DNA of 51,869 nucleotides, taken from positions 1-51,869 of the forward strand of contig JAGLOJ010000006.1 in the NCBI GenBank assembly GCA_023139045.1, written 5' to 3'. This document shows positions 1-8,418 of the stretch, piece after piece. This DNA comes from Candidatus Sabulitectum sp. (GTDB lineage Bacteria; Fermentibacterota; Fermentibacteria; Fermentibacterales; JCC-6). Position numbers and translations under genes: made by a program. Each line of letters begins with the position of its first letter. Positions within the stretch are counted from its first letter, which is position 1. The notes beneath the pieces are model-generated. The model searched no databases. It was not told the DNA's origin and was given only the letters and a program-made list of their open reading frames with translations.

Positions 1-11
1 CAGTGAGTTAT

Positions 12-2324
12 TCATTTCCGATTCCCAAGACAGTAAATGGTGCCGTAACTGTCGGCAGGATAGGACGCGTAGTCTGAGACAGCTATTACTTCAAGGTTGC
101 CATCTGCATCTGCATCGCAGAGGGACGGGGTTGATGAAACAGATTCATCTGAGCCCCATTCTTTCAACCAGAAACCACTGCCGTCATTCTCTCTTGCCAG
201 CATACTGATGTCATTGATGACACCCTGAGCACGCTGACGCCCAAGTACATATTCATTATCACCCGCACCGTTGAAGTTGCCAGCTACTGGAGAGCAGAGA
301 GCATTCCATCTGAATGTACTGGCAAGGGTACCATACCATGGGCTGATGGCGGAGCCAGTTGCTGTAAACCCGTTACAGCCCCATGGATGAACTGCAAGTA
401 TCTCAGGAGCAGATGATGAAACTCCGGTAAGGTTGACTACAGCGGGAGAAGCCCAGACATCCGGGTTGCCTGAACTCCAGTTACCGGATACGGGCCATCC
501 TGACATTGAGCTGCCGTCATCATCCAGTACATCAACCCATCCGTCTGCACTTTGAATGATAACATCAAGATCACCATCGAGATCAATATCTGCCAGTTTG
601 GGTGAGCCCTTAACTTCGTCATGGACTGACTCTGGCCAGCCTGGTTCAATGCCGAAGGCAAGATCAAAGCCATGATAGATATCCATGCAAGGCTCTCCCG
701 GGTCAGCAGGATCCATAAGCCATTCCTCCGAGAGATCCTGACAGGAAACGAGTAGTGTTACTCTGCCTGGTACAACTGTTTCCGATAGCGGTATCGTTCC
801 TGTCCAGGTGTCATTATCCACAGTGGTGCCAGACCAATTGCCTGACATGGGCATGGGATATCCTTTTTCATGCTGTAGTGCAATGGTTGGCCCTGTTGGG
901 CTTGAATTAGGATTCATGCTCTCAGAGAAGTGAATTTCAATATCGAGCGGTTGACCTGTTGAGAATGTTGCTTCAACGGTGTTAATAACGAACTGAAGCT
1001 CATATCCGTCCATGGTCTCCACAGTCTCCCAGTATGCATCCCAGTAGGTCTGGTCAGTGACTGCATCAACAATGGTAACTGATTCCACATAACCCTGGAA
1101 GTTGGCAACAACAACATCCTCCGAAATCACATGATCTGAGGCATCGTGAGCGTAGCTGGTAATCTCAATCCTGTATTCTCCATCGGGATACAAGGCTCTT
1201 GATGGGACAGTGGCAGTACCGGTGCCCGAAAGATCTGAATCGGTCTGCCAGCAGTTTTCATCAATGTTATTGATGCCATCATAGGAAGGTGTGTCGTCAA
1301 TGACATTGGTGAGGCAGACTATTTTTGATTTATATCCTGTTCCAAAGAATCCAAGCTGATTAGGGAAGAAAGGAAAATAGAAGCGTCTGAATTCCTGCCA
1401 GTCTCCTGGTGCAGCTCCTATTGATCCATCGAAATCAACATTATACTTGGTGAAAAGGGTATCCTCTTCGGATTTAAGAGTTCTGTACAATGTCCATTCA
1501 ATTTGCTCAGGGATTCCTGAAGATTCAACAGATGAGCCTTGTGGATACCCCTTAACAAGAACGCAGTACATAACATCTATGGCACCAGATAGGTTATTCG
1601 CATCAATCATGTCGTTGATAACGTTTGCTGTATTAACAGGATCTCCCTGTTGTTCCGGTGGATCATAGTATATCGTCCAAGAACCAGCTCCCGTAATAGC
1701 ATCCCGCTGGGGTAAAAAGAATACAGCGGTAGTTGCATTCTCAAACTCCCAAGTGTACCCATTAGCGGGTACTGAAGCGTATGCTGGATCAATGTAATCA
1801 AGGGGATCATCCACTCCTGGATTCCCATCAGAGTAAGTAAGCTGATCTGTTCTGAAGAAATGGAGGTGTTTCCCTGAACCTATCTCTGCCATTGTGCAGA
1901 GAAAATCCCCGTATGATACTGGGGTTGTTCCAGTTTGTACTGAATCAAAAGGAATACTTCCATCATTCTGCAAATGTCCGTAATGCCAACCATAGGAAGA
2001 TCCGCTAGGAAAGATTTGAGCACACCATTGACCGGATCCTGGAGGAGCTTCAGAAACAAAAGTAAACAAACCATCTTCAACAACTCTGACATTTTCTGTT
2101 AGAGCTTGAGCCTGTGATATGTCTATGGCGTTGTGGAAAGTATGACCTGTGAAGTATTGATCTACGGCAGCCCAGTATGCGTTCTCGTCGTAATTACCGT
2201 AAGTTCTCATGACAGGGAAGATGCTTTCCCAGCCCGTGGTACCATCTCCAAGAGGCCAGGGAATTGCTGTTGCCTCTAACGCGAAAAGGAGAATGAGCAA
2301 AAATGCTGTGGTGTTGCGCATCAT
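12..2324 (-). CDS. secreted M23-like (LytM-fold) protein with FG-GAP/VCBS-type tail
   Basis: A signal peptide (hydrophobic residues about 5-20, then AIPWP) suggests export. Residues about 50-165 carry the M23 metallopeptidase layout: HNAID (H64, D68), GWHYGHL (H114, H117) and HLHF (H153, H155), so the zinc ligands HxxxD and HxH are all visible. A middle region reads like Ig-type beta domains. The last 170 residues contain Asp-rich calcium-loop repeats of FG-GAP type (DIDLDGDLD, DADADGNLE). Peptidoglycan hydrolysis or a structural LytM role are both possible. I chose the ATG at 2324 because GGAGGTGAG lies just upstream; an in-frame ATG at 2354 overlaps the preceding gene. It begins two bases after the stop of the upstream propeller gene, so the two are probably co-transcribed. 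The chain ends abruptly after one clear calcium repeat and has no sorting domain, which may mean loss of the C-terminus. Confidence 0.8.
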   Translation of the reverse strand: MMRNTTAFLLILLFALEATAIPWPLGDGTTGWESIFPVMRTYGNYDENAYWAAVDQYFTGHTFHNAIDISQAQALTENVRVVEDGLFTFVSEAPPGSGQWCAQIFPSGSSYGWHYGHLQNDGSIPFDSVQTGTTPVSYGDFLCTMAEIGSGKHLHFFRTDQLTYSDGNPGVDDPLDYIDPAYASVPANGYTWEFENATTAVFFLPQRDAITGAGSWTIYYDPPEQQGDPVNTANVINDMIDANNLSGAIDVMYCVLVKGYPQGSSVESSGIPEQIEWTLYRTLKSEEDTLFTKYNVDFDGSIGAAPGDWQEFRRFYFPFFPNQLGFFGTGYKSKIVCLTNVIDDTPSYDGINNIDENCWQTDSDLSGTGTATVPSRALYPDGEYRIEITSYAHDASDHVISEDVVVANFQGYVESVTIVDAVTDQTYWDAYWETVETMDGYELQFVINTVEATFSTGQPLDIEIHFSESMNPNSSPTGPTIALQHEKGYPMPMSGNWSGTTVDNDTWTGTIPLSETVVPGRVTLLVSCQDLSEEWLMDPADPGEPCMDIYHGFDLAFGIEPGWPESVHDEVKGSPKLADIDLDGDLDVIIQSADGWVDVLDDDGSSMSGWPVSGNWSSGNPDVWASPAVVNLTGVSSSAPEILAVHPWGCNGFTATGSAISPWYGTLASTFRWNALCSPVAGNFNGAGDNEYVLGRQRAQGVINDISMLARENDGSGFWLKEWGSDESVSSTPSLCDADADGNLEVIAVSDYASYPADSYGTIYCLGNRK

Positions 2325-2325
2325 C

Positions 2326-3618
2326 TTACTCACCTCCAGAGGGTATTCTGGCAATAGAAAACGGAAGAGTGGTTACTGCTTCACTTCGAGGATTGTAGTT
2401 ATCTGTTATTACCACTGATCCGTTTGGTGAGATGTTCATGTTTCTGTTGTTACTGTTCAAGTAAAGAGTTTGACCGTTACTATTGAATAAAGCAAGATAC
2501 CACTCTGTATATCTTGAGTCAGGAGGCATTATGACTGCTGAAATCACTCTCGCGCGATTTGAGCCAGTCAAATACCTGATACCTTCATTTACCAATGCAG
2601 TAAAAGGGTGCTTACTATCTGACCAGATTTCTTCTCCAGTGGAAGTTATTACAGCAGATGATTCATAATCTTCTCTGGGTATGAATGCGAGTTGACCATC
2701 AGGAGAGAAAGAAACACTAAGACCTGAAGGGTTATCAACTCTCCAGAGCTCCGCCCCTGTATTCATATCGAATGCCTGCAGAGAGAGTTTGATTATGCCA
2801 TTTTCATCAAAGCTTTCCGCCTGAGTGGGAATAACACATACCTCATCGTTTGGAGAAATTACTGGCGAGATATTCCCTACGGGGGTCATTTCAAGCTCAG
2901 TTTCCCAAAGAATCTCACCGTTCCTGTTGAGAAGTATTGCCTGTGGTGGAGTTTCCTCACCTGTTTGCCAGTCTGTTTTACCTGCGGAGGATACTATCAC
3001 ATAGTTTCCTGAGTTGCTGATTCCGCACATACCGAAGCCCATCGATATTGGAGAAATGAAGTATGTTGCATCAGAGTAAAGAAGAACCGGTTGGTAGCCA
3101 TTTCCAGTTGGGAATGCTCCGGCAGAGATTGTTCCATCTCTTGAAGTATTTAGCCTTGATGCAACTCCAGAATGAACAAATTCTCCGATGTGTTCACCAT
3201 AACTATTGACTGTTATACCAGGATCAACCCTCCAGTCGCTACGAGTATTGAACGGTAATGTTCCGTATTCGCAGCCGGGTAGGTTTACGGTAAATGATTC
3301 CCTCCAGTAGTTTTCTCCAGGCATGATCCATTCGGCATCATAAGCTACAGAATTTCCATTCCTGTCGAAGAAAGTGTGGAATTCAATTGCTATTGCAGCC
3401 CTCACCCTGCAGTCCAGCCAGTATCTGTCTTCCTCGGGAATGGTTTTGTCTTCAAGGATTTCAGCCAGCCACGGCATGGGGTAGCCGCCTGTAAGAGAGG
3501 CTTCAAGTTCTTCCGATGTTTCAACTGAAAAGACTTCCTCAACTCTAAGTGAAGAAGTCTCCGTCTGTGCGGTTGCTGCAATTGATAATACTGCAGCGAT
3601 GATGATTGCGTGCTTCAT
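2326..3618 (-). CDS. secreted beta-propeller protein (PQQ/WD40-like)
   Basis: The N-terminus MKHAIIIAAVLSIAATAQT is a signal peptide. An N-terminal region of about 100 residues rich in Glu and Trp precedes repeats that read as beta-propeller blades, with phrases such as NRNGEILWETELEM, DMNTGAELWRVD and TSTGEEIWSD, typical of PQQ-like or outer-membrane assembly BamB-like repeats. No catalytic motif is visible. The start at 3618 is preferred because GGAAGGAAG precedes it at normal spacing; an ATG 21 bases upstream lacks a ribosome site. The stop TAA at 2326 abuts the start of the M23-like gene, which argues for one operon. Function unknown, probably periplasmic or surface-exposed. Confidence 0.75.
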   Translation of the reverse strand: MKHAIIIAAVLSIAATAQTETSSLRVEEVFSVETSEELEASLTGGYPMPWLAEILEDKTIPEEDRYWLDCRVRAAIAIEFHTFFDRNGNSVAYDAEWIMPGENYWRESFTVNLPGCEYGTLPFNTRSDWRVDPGITVNSYGEHIGEFVHSGVASRLNTSRDGTISAGAFPTGNGYQPVLLYSDATYFISPISMGFGMCGISNSGNYVIVSSAGKTDWQTGEETPPQAILLNRNGEILWETELEMTPVGNISPVISPNDEVCVIPTQAESFDENGIIKLSLQAFDMNTGAELWRVDNPSGLSVSFSPDGQLAFIPREDYESSAVITSTGEEIWSDSKHPFTALVNEGIRYLTGSNRARVISAVIMPPDSRYTEWYLALFNSNGQTLYLNSNNRNMNISPNGSVVITDNYNPRSEAVTTLPFSIARIPSGGE

Positions 3619-3782
3619 GTACTTCCTTCCAATGTTCATGATAATCAGACTGATATCACACCACTTTCAGTCACAGAATATCTTTCAATTTACTCCTTTC
3701 AGGTAGTATTGCCCTTTGACTGGGATAAGACCAGTGCAGTTGAGAATAGCAGAATAATTACAATCGTATGAATTTAGTAAAC

Positions 3783-3794
3783 GGGGGGGGGGGG
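3783..3794. repeat. homopolymeric G12 tract
   Basis: Twelve consecutive G residues stand in the non-coding interval upstream of the propeller gene's start (about 165 bases from it). No reading frame crosses it. A tract of this length is prone to slippage and could alter spacing in a promoter region, but no promoter elements are clear beside it. Confidence 0.9.
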
Positions 3795-3893
3795 CATTGT
3801 CAATGCGCTGTGTGAACGAGATTCACTTGAAGATATTCATACACATTCAGTCAATATTGAAGTATAGAACGGTATAGCAATAATGCTATCACA

Positions 3894-3923
3894 GCCAGCC
3901 CCCGCCTTTCGGCAGGGGCTGGC
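3894..3923. terminator. strong GC-rich hairpin, probable terminator or processing hairpin
   Basis: Arms 3894-3906 and 3911-3923 pair over 12 of 13 positions around a TTTC loop. There is no long T run on either side, so rho-independent termination is only probable. It lies just beyond the stop of the sorting-domain remnant on the minus strand, which fits a gene end there. Confidence 0.5.
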
Positions 3924-3949
3924 ATGTTATTCCTGTGATTATCAGGTGG

Positions 3950-4054
3950 TTACTGTTTTTGCAGCTGCCTTATAATCACCTTTGATGTAAAGGTTTCCAT
4001 GTCATCGGACTCAACCATTATCAGGTAGATACCTGCAGAAAGCAGGGAGGTATT
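3950..4054 (-). pseudogene. remnant of a C-terminal type IX-like sorting domain
   Basis: On the minus strand the last 30 codons before a stop at 3950 read as the end of a FlgD-Ig/Por-type sorting domain: an AGIYLIMVES strand, then a SKVIIRQ strand and a basic tail. The tail of the secreted protein at 41496 has the same pattern (EGVYRVVLRN, then KAVTVIR). The frame continues upstream through a 51-bp repeat and a poorly protein-like region, so the cargo part of the gene seems lost. I read this as a decayed end of a secreted protein. Confidence 0.4.
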
Positions 4055-4068
4055 ACAAATACCGTAGA

Positions 4069-4197
4069 GCGTCTCATGCGTTAGTATGGAAAGCTTGGTG
4101 GAAGTACAGATTCTGTGGCGCGTCCCATGCGTTAGCATGGAAAGCTCAGAAGACATTGCGACACCGCTGCGCGTTCCGCTGTTAGTACGAAACAGTG
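4069..4197. repeat. three 51-bp-spaced repeats with internal hairpin
   Basis: A core of about 27 bp occurs at 4069, 4120 and 4171, exactly 51 bp apart. The middle copy holds the perfect hairpin CCATGC-GTTA-GCATGG. The first copy keeps it with one G-T pair, and the third is degenerate. Read as protein on the minus strand this would be a 17-residue repeat. The palindromic core suggests a REP-like element instead. Confidence 0.6.
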
Positions 4198-4388
4198 TTC
4201 CTGCTGGAATTGCATCTGCTCTACTCAATTGATTGATCGAATCCTGTTCCTGTAGAGGGAAGGCCCTTTCCGACCCCTCCCGGTTTGTAAGGATGCAGAG
4301 TTGGTTTTCGTCTGGACAAGCAACCTTGAATAGAAGATATTGGGACGATTGTTTATTGCTTGCGTCTATTGGGATTACCTTCAAATGA

Positions 4389-5981
4389 ATGAGTATTAAT
4401 TTGACAGCAAAAAAAATGTTCTCCTGGTTACGATCAGATGTATTGTTGTTTGCTTTAATTCTTACACCGTTTCTATACATCGCAGGAACTGTTCTGTGGC
4501 AAGGTGTTCCTGATACTATCAATTCGGGTGACGGTGCTCTGCTGGAAATGTCTACAAGGTCTTTGTTTTCCCGGGGGATTCTTCTTGGACCATATTCAAG
4601 GTTTCTATTCTTTCATCCAGGACCGCTCTATTTTGTTCTAAGGTATCCCTTTTATATGGCAATGGGGCAGAGGAACTCGAGTTTTCTTATTGTAACTGCT
4701 CTTATCTCCATGGCTAGCTTGTTCGGTGGCTGGTACATTGTAAGAAAGCTGACCAACAGGCTTACTTCCATCCTGTTCTCTGCGGTGTTTGCATTGTTCC
4801 TCCTGAATACGGACAAAATGCTGTGGCTTTCCGAGTGGAATCCACACATAATCATGTTCCCTCTAATGCTTTTTACTGTTGCAATGGCAGCTGTAGGTTT
4901 CCGAAAGGTTAGATACTTGTATCTTGCTGTTTTTACCGGATCTTTCGTTGCTCAGACTCATATCGGTGGAATCCCGACTCTGGCTGTTTCAGCAATTGCA
5001 GCGCTGTTGTGTGCAGTGTATCCCCGGGTGATCACTTCTGGTGGAAATGCAGCAAGGCAAGGTTATTTCAAGTACTTGTTGATCAGTTCGGCTTTGCTTC
5101 TGTTTTTGTGGGCACCACCGATATATGAAGAGTTCACTGCCGGGAATCAGGGCAACATGACCCGAATCCGTGAGTTTTTTGAAGACTCAGATTCAGATCA
5201 GGATGTTGAGACCGCCTTTGGGCCATGGAGTAGTACATTGGCAGGTTTTGAATTGGATAGATTTGCTCGACCTCTTCGGGACAATGGACTTGCTGATACT
5301 GCCGCTACCATTATTGTTGCTCTCAGGATACTTTTCCTCGCAATGGGATATGCAATATTGAGGAGGAGGGGTAAGTATGGATTTCTCTGTTCCCTGAATC
5401 TGATTTGTCTTCTTATCCACGGGATGACATTCTACTCTGTATCGCAGATTCGCGGTGAGCTTCACCTTTATCTCATAGATTGGATGAGAATAATAGCACC
5501 TCTATCGGTATTCACTGTTCTTGCTTCTCTTTTTGCATTGATCGGGGGAGTTGGGAGAGCTGCTACTTTGCGGAAGTACCTCAAATGGTTTCTGGTGATT
5601 TTCATTGTGTACTCGTCTATTGCCCTCCCTGTTAATGCGCGTGGTTATTTCAGAACAGAACCGGATCGATCCTGGCATAGTGAGATCGCTGTTCAGGAAT
5701 TATCTGTACAACTAGCGGATTTTATGGATAGGCAACCTGATTGCTTTTATGTGTTGAAGCTTCAATCACAGGAGCGTTGGATGGTGATGTTTGGTTTAAT
5801 GAATCAACTGGAAAAACAGGGATACCCCATCTGCATGGAGGACAATGTATGGTTTGTATCTACTTTACCTCCAAGTGATGCTGCAACAAGGATTCTGCAC
5901 CTCGGGACCCTTACGGGAATGGGAGAAAGCAGCCCAAGTCTCATAGCTCGATACGATGACATCGGTATTATCCTTCAGTAG
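4389..5981 (+). CDS. polytopic membrane protein, GT-C glycosyltransferase-like (family 39 type)
   Basis: A 530-residue protein with about ten hydrophobic segments across residues 15-425 and a soluble C-terminal tail of about 110 residues. After the first membrane segment a long loop contains NSGDGALLEM and then FHPGPLYF, the place and style of the acidic active-site residue in GT-C enzymes that use polyprenyl-linked sugars. It probably transfers a sugar to lipid or protein on the outer face of the inner membrane, but the acceptor cannot be told. The ATG at 4389 has no good ribosome site; an ATG at residue 10 is no better. It stands alone, with about 220 bases before the regulator. Confidence 0.6.
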   Translation: MSINLTAKKMFSWLRSDVLLFALILTPFLYIAGTVLWQGVPDTINSGDGALLEMSTRSLFSRGILLGPYSRFLFFHPGPLYFVLRYPFYMAMGQRNSSFLIVTALISMASLFGGWYIVRKLTNRLTSILFSAVFALFLLNTDKMLWLSEWNPHIIMFPLMLFTVAMAAVGFRKVRYLYLAVFTGSFVAQTHIGGIPTLAVSAIAALLCAVYPRVITSGGNAARQGYFKYLLISSALLLFLWAPPIYEEFTAGNQGNMTRIREFFEDSDSDQDVETAFGPWSSTLAGFELDRFARPLRDNGLADTAATIIVALRILFLAMGYAILRRRGKYGFLCSLNLICLLIHGMTFYSVSQIRGELHLYLIDWMRIIAPLSVFTVLASLFALIGGVGRAATLRKYLKWFLVIFIVYSSIALPVNARGYFRTEPDRSWHSEIAVQELSVQLADFMDRQPDCFYVLKLQSQERWMVMFGLMNQLEKQGYPICMEDNVWFVSTLPPSDAATRILHLGTLTGMGESSPSLIARYDDIGIILQ

Positions 5982-6158
5982 TTCATTTTAGTCTTCCTCG
6001 TGCCAGCTGGGAATGCTGTTGTCGATGAAACCATGGTTGATCTGGGTGCATCTAGTGATATACATAGAATTCAGTTTCGGTGGCTATTGTGTCAGGCCGC
6101 AACTTGAGTTTATTGGGCCTGCCCAACCTGGTTTTTCCGGATTACCAGAATCTCTACC

Positions 6159-6174
6159 GTAGCATTTATGCTAT
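6159..6174. promoter_or_regulatory. near-copy of the ORP-cluster enhancer repeat in the regulator's own leader
   Basis: GTAGC-ATTTAT-GCTAT differs by one base from the inverted repeat GTAGC-N6-GCTAC found twice upstream of the ORP-like operon. It ends 28 bases before the regulator's start codon, a place that would suit autorepression. Confidence 0.45.
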
Positions 6175-6202
6175 ATTGCTAACTGGAGGCAGAGAGGAGA
6201 GT

Positions 6203-7549
6203 ATGGATTCTACCAAAGCCATTCTTGAAAGCATTTCTGACGGTGTTTTTACAGTTGATTCCAACTGGAAAATTACTTCTTTCAATCGGGCTGCTGAAGA
6301 GATAACAGGTATTTCCCGCAGAGAGGCTATCGGTCGGGAGTGCAGTGAGGTTTTCAGATCATCAATGTGCGAGGCTGCTTGTGCTCTTCGTGAATCAATG
6401 TCCACAGGGAAGCAGGTTCGATGTCGGGCCGGGTACATTGTTGATTCAGAAGGGGTAAGAATTCCAGTAAGTGTTTCCACTGCTGTTCTCCGTGACGAAA
6501 ACGGGAAAGTACTGGGCGGAGCCGAAACCTTCAGAGACCTGAGCGAGATTGAAAATCTTCAGAACCAGCTTCAGGGGCGGTATCGAGTTGGTGATCTTGT
6601 CAGTAGAAGCTCTGCAATGCAGAAGGTTTTTACACTGATTCCAGCTGTGGCATCGTCACCAACTACCGTACTGATTCAGGGGGAGACCGGAACCGGTAAA
6701 GAGGTGCTTGCCCGCGCTATCCACTCCTGTGGTTCACGGAAAGACGAACCTTTCATTGCCGTGAATTGTGGAGCTCTTCCTGATGCTCTTCTGGAGTCGG
6801 AGCTTTTCGGGTATCGCCGGGGTGCGTTTACTGGTGCTACTGGTAACAGGGAAGGCAAATTTCTCGCTGCCGGTGCTGGAACCATCTTCCTTGATGAGAT
6901 CGCTGATGTAAGCAGTGCCATGCAGGTTAAGCTGTTGCGGGTATTACAGGAGAAAATCGTAACTCCTCTTGGTTCCAATGAAACTATTCCCCTTAATGCC
7001 AGAATAATCTGCGCAACCAACAGGGATCTTGCTTCACTGGTACAGTCCGGTGAATTCAGGCAGGACCTGTTCTACAGGATCAATGTGGTAAGGCTTGAGA
7101 TACCACCTCTTCGGGAACGACCGGAGGATATTCCTCAACTGCTTGATGTTCTCCTTGAAAAGCACTCCTTTGCCCAGGGGGTTGATGTGAAGAAGTATGA
7201 TGCTCAGATACTGCCTTTGCTCATGGGCTACTCGTGGCCTGGTAATGTTCGGGAGCTGGAAAACTTCGTAGAGAGGGCGATTGTTCTTTCAACCGGACAT
7301 AAGATATCGATCCGGGATCTGCCTGTGGAGATACTTCCCAGAAGAAACAAATCACTGTCTGTTTCAACCACAACTACCATGCGGGGAGCAAAGGCAGATA
7401 CTGAAAGGCAGATGATTTTTGCTGCTCTGGAGAACAACCGGTTCAACAGAACTGCTGCTGCTCTGGAACTGGGTATTCACAAGACTACTCTCTACAGAAG
7501 AATCAAAGCACTGGGCATACCTCTGCCTGAATCCGATGGTCGTAGCTGA
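6203..7549 (+). CDS. PAS-domain sigma54-dependent transcriptional regulator of the ORP-like cluster
   Basis: A 448-residue enhancer-binding protein. A PAS domain (about 5-115) is followed by a short linker and an AAA+ domain with Walker A GETGTGKE (about 160), the sigma54-contacting GAFTGA loop (about 209), a Walker B ending FLDE and a WPGNVREL segment. A Fis-type helix-turn-helix ends the chain (about 405-445). No receiver domain is present, so the PAS domain is probably the sensor. It holds three cysteines spaced C-x8-C-x3-C, which would suit a redox or Fe-S cofactor (inference). The start at 6203 has an AGAGGAGAG site; the frame is open further upstream but not protein-like. It stands directly before a -24/-12 promoter and the ORP-like genes, the same pairing as DVU2106 with the Desulfovibrio orp operons. 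Confidence 0.88.
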   Translation: MDSTKAILESISDGVFTVDSNWKITSFNRAAEEITGISRREAIGRECSEVFRSSMCEAACALRESMSTGKQVRCRAGYIVDSEGVRIPVSVSTAVLRDENGKVLGGAETFRDLSEIENLQNQLQGRYRVGDLVSRSSAMQKVFTLIPAVASSPTTVLIQGETGTGKEVLARAIHSCGSRKDEPFIAVNCGALPDALLESELFGYRRGAFTGATGNREGKFLAAGAGTIFLDEIADVSSAMQVKLLRVLQEKIVTPLGSNETIPLNARIICATNRDLASLVQSGEFRQDLFYRINVVRLEIPPLRERPEDIPQLLDVLLEKHSFAQGVDVKKYDAQILPLLMGYSWPGNVRELENFVERAIVLSTGHKISIRDLPVEILPRRNKSLSVSTTTTMRGAKADTERQMIFAALENNRFNRTAAALELGIHKTTLYRRIKALGIPLPESDGRS

Positions 7550-7557
7550 TAGGCTAC
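7542..7557. promoter_or_regulatory. candidate enhancer (UAS) copy 1
   Basis: A perfect inverted repeat GTAGC-TGATAG-GCTAC overlaps the end of the regulator gene. Its centre is 33 bp (about three helical turns) from copy 2 and about 118 bp upstream of the -24 element, a normal enhancer distance for a sigma54 activator. Confidence 0.6.
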
Positions 7558-7574
7558 CCAATTACTTCTATGCT

Positions 7575-7590
7575 GTAGCCATATCGCTAC
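7575..7590. promoter_or_regulatory. candidate enhancer (UAS) copy 2
   Basis: A second perfect inverted repeat with the same arms, GTAGC-CATATC-GCTAC, about 85 bp upstream of the -24 element. The shared arms, equal 6-bp spacers and helical phasing make a tandem regulator site likely. Confidence 0.6.
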
Positions 7591-7666
7591 TGTAGTTTCT
7601 TTTTCATGTTCTGTCAATTCTCTGCATTACTCTGCTGCTTAACCACATACAGGATAGTATCAACTC

Positions 7667-7681
7667 TGGCACTCAATATGC
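7667..7681 (+). promoter_or_regulatory. sigma54 (-24/-12) promoter of the ORP-like operon
   Basis: TGGCAC and then TGC are spaced so that the invariant GG (7668-7669) and GC (7680-7681) lie exactly 10 bases apart. Transcription would begin near 7693, just before the GGAGG site at 7695 of the first gene. This gives a very short leader. Confidence 0.75.
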
Positions 7682-7707
7682 ATCAGTAATTGGTGGAGGT
7701 GAACGAA

Positions 7708-8136
7708 GTGAGAATAGCTCTTACAGTCTGGAATGGAAGAATCGCTCCCGTCTTTGATGTTGCGGGTACTGTGCGACTTGTCGAACAGCACGGGGACAAC
7801 ATCACAGAGGATCAGCTGGTGAGTTTTTCGCATAACAACGGAATGATCAGCAGAGTAGCCGCTCTTCTGGAACAGAGAATTGATGTTCTGGTGTGCGGTG
7901 CTGTTTCAAGACCAGTTCACCGGATGCTTGCTGATTCCGGAATAAAGGTTCATTCCTTTGTTTCCGGAGACACAGAAGAAGTACTTGAAGCACTTTTAAC
8001 CGGCAGTCTTGAGGAAAAACCGTTCTGGATGCCCGGTTGCGGCATGGGAAGGAACAGACAAGGCTGCGGAAGAGGTGCAGGAAACAGCAGACGGGGAAGA
8101 AACCGTGGTTTCCGACCCGGAAAGAAAGAGGTGTAG
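7708..8136 (+). CDS. NifX/NafY-type (dinitrogenase Fe-Mo cofactor domain) protein with Gly/Arg/Cys tail
   Basis: The first 105 residues form the alpha/beta fold of the NifX/NifB-C/ORP family (MRIALTVWNGRIAPVFDVAGTV at the start), which binds Fe-Mo-type or Mo-Cu clusters. The last 40 residues are low in complexity and rich in Gly, Arg and Cys (CGMGRNRQGCGRGAG). The GTG at 7708 is chosen because GGAGGTG lies 8 bases upstream and the family begins at this M-R-I-A segment; in-frame TTG/GTG codons from 7690 would sit on the ribosome site. It is the first gene after the sigma54 promoter and ends one base before the next gene. It is probably a component of the ORP-like complex; the exact ligand is unknown. 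Confidence 0.8.
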   Translation: MRIALTVWNGRIAPVFDVAGTVRLVEQHGDNITEDQLVSFSHNNGMISRVAALLEQRIDVLVCGAVSRPVHRMLADSGIKVHSFVSGDTEEVLEALLTGSLEEKPFWMPGCGMGRNRQGCGRGAGNSRRGRNRGFRPGKKEV

Positions 8137-8137
8137 T

Positions 8138-8413
8138 ATGCCGCGTGGAGATGGATCAGGACCCAACGGCGCAGGACCCCTTGGAGGAGTTTGTGTTGGT
8201 GCAGGCCTTGGAATGGGTTTCGGCATGGGCAGAAGGCGTGGTTCAGGTGTTAGAGGAGGCGGTATGGGCTTCGGCAGAGGATTTGCCGGTGTGTATCCTG
8301 TGAATCAGTTGTCAGAGCGAGAGATGCTCGAGAACCGGGCACGGATGCTTGAGCAGGAGCTTGCAGCCCTGAAGGCCAGACTTGGCCAGAACTCCGAAAA
8401 CACGGAGAGTTGA
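8138..8413 (+). CDS. DUF5320-type small Gly-rich protein with C-terminal coiled coil
   Basis: A 91-residue protein. It begins MPRGDGSGPNGAGPLGG, the signature of small proteins usually found with NifX-like genes in anaerobes. A Gly/Arg/Met-rich middle is followed by a predicted coiled coil (LSEREMLENRARMLEQELAAL). The start at 8138 has an AAAGAGGTG site and follows the previous stop by one base, so translation is probably coupled. A likely role is that of a small partner or scaffold in the ORP-like complex, an inference from context only. Confidence 0.75.
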   Translation: MPRGDGSGPNGAGPLGGVCVGAGLGMGFGMGRRRGSGVRGGGMGFGRGFAGVYPVNQLSEREMLENRARMLEQELAALKARLGQNSENTES

Positions 8414-8418
8414 TTAGC

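Noticed and set aside
3950-4522. Full-length minus-strand open frame of 190 codons
   Set aside because: Only the last 30 residues look like protein; the rest crosses palindromic repeats and overlaps the start of the membrane glycosyltransferase gene.
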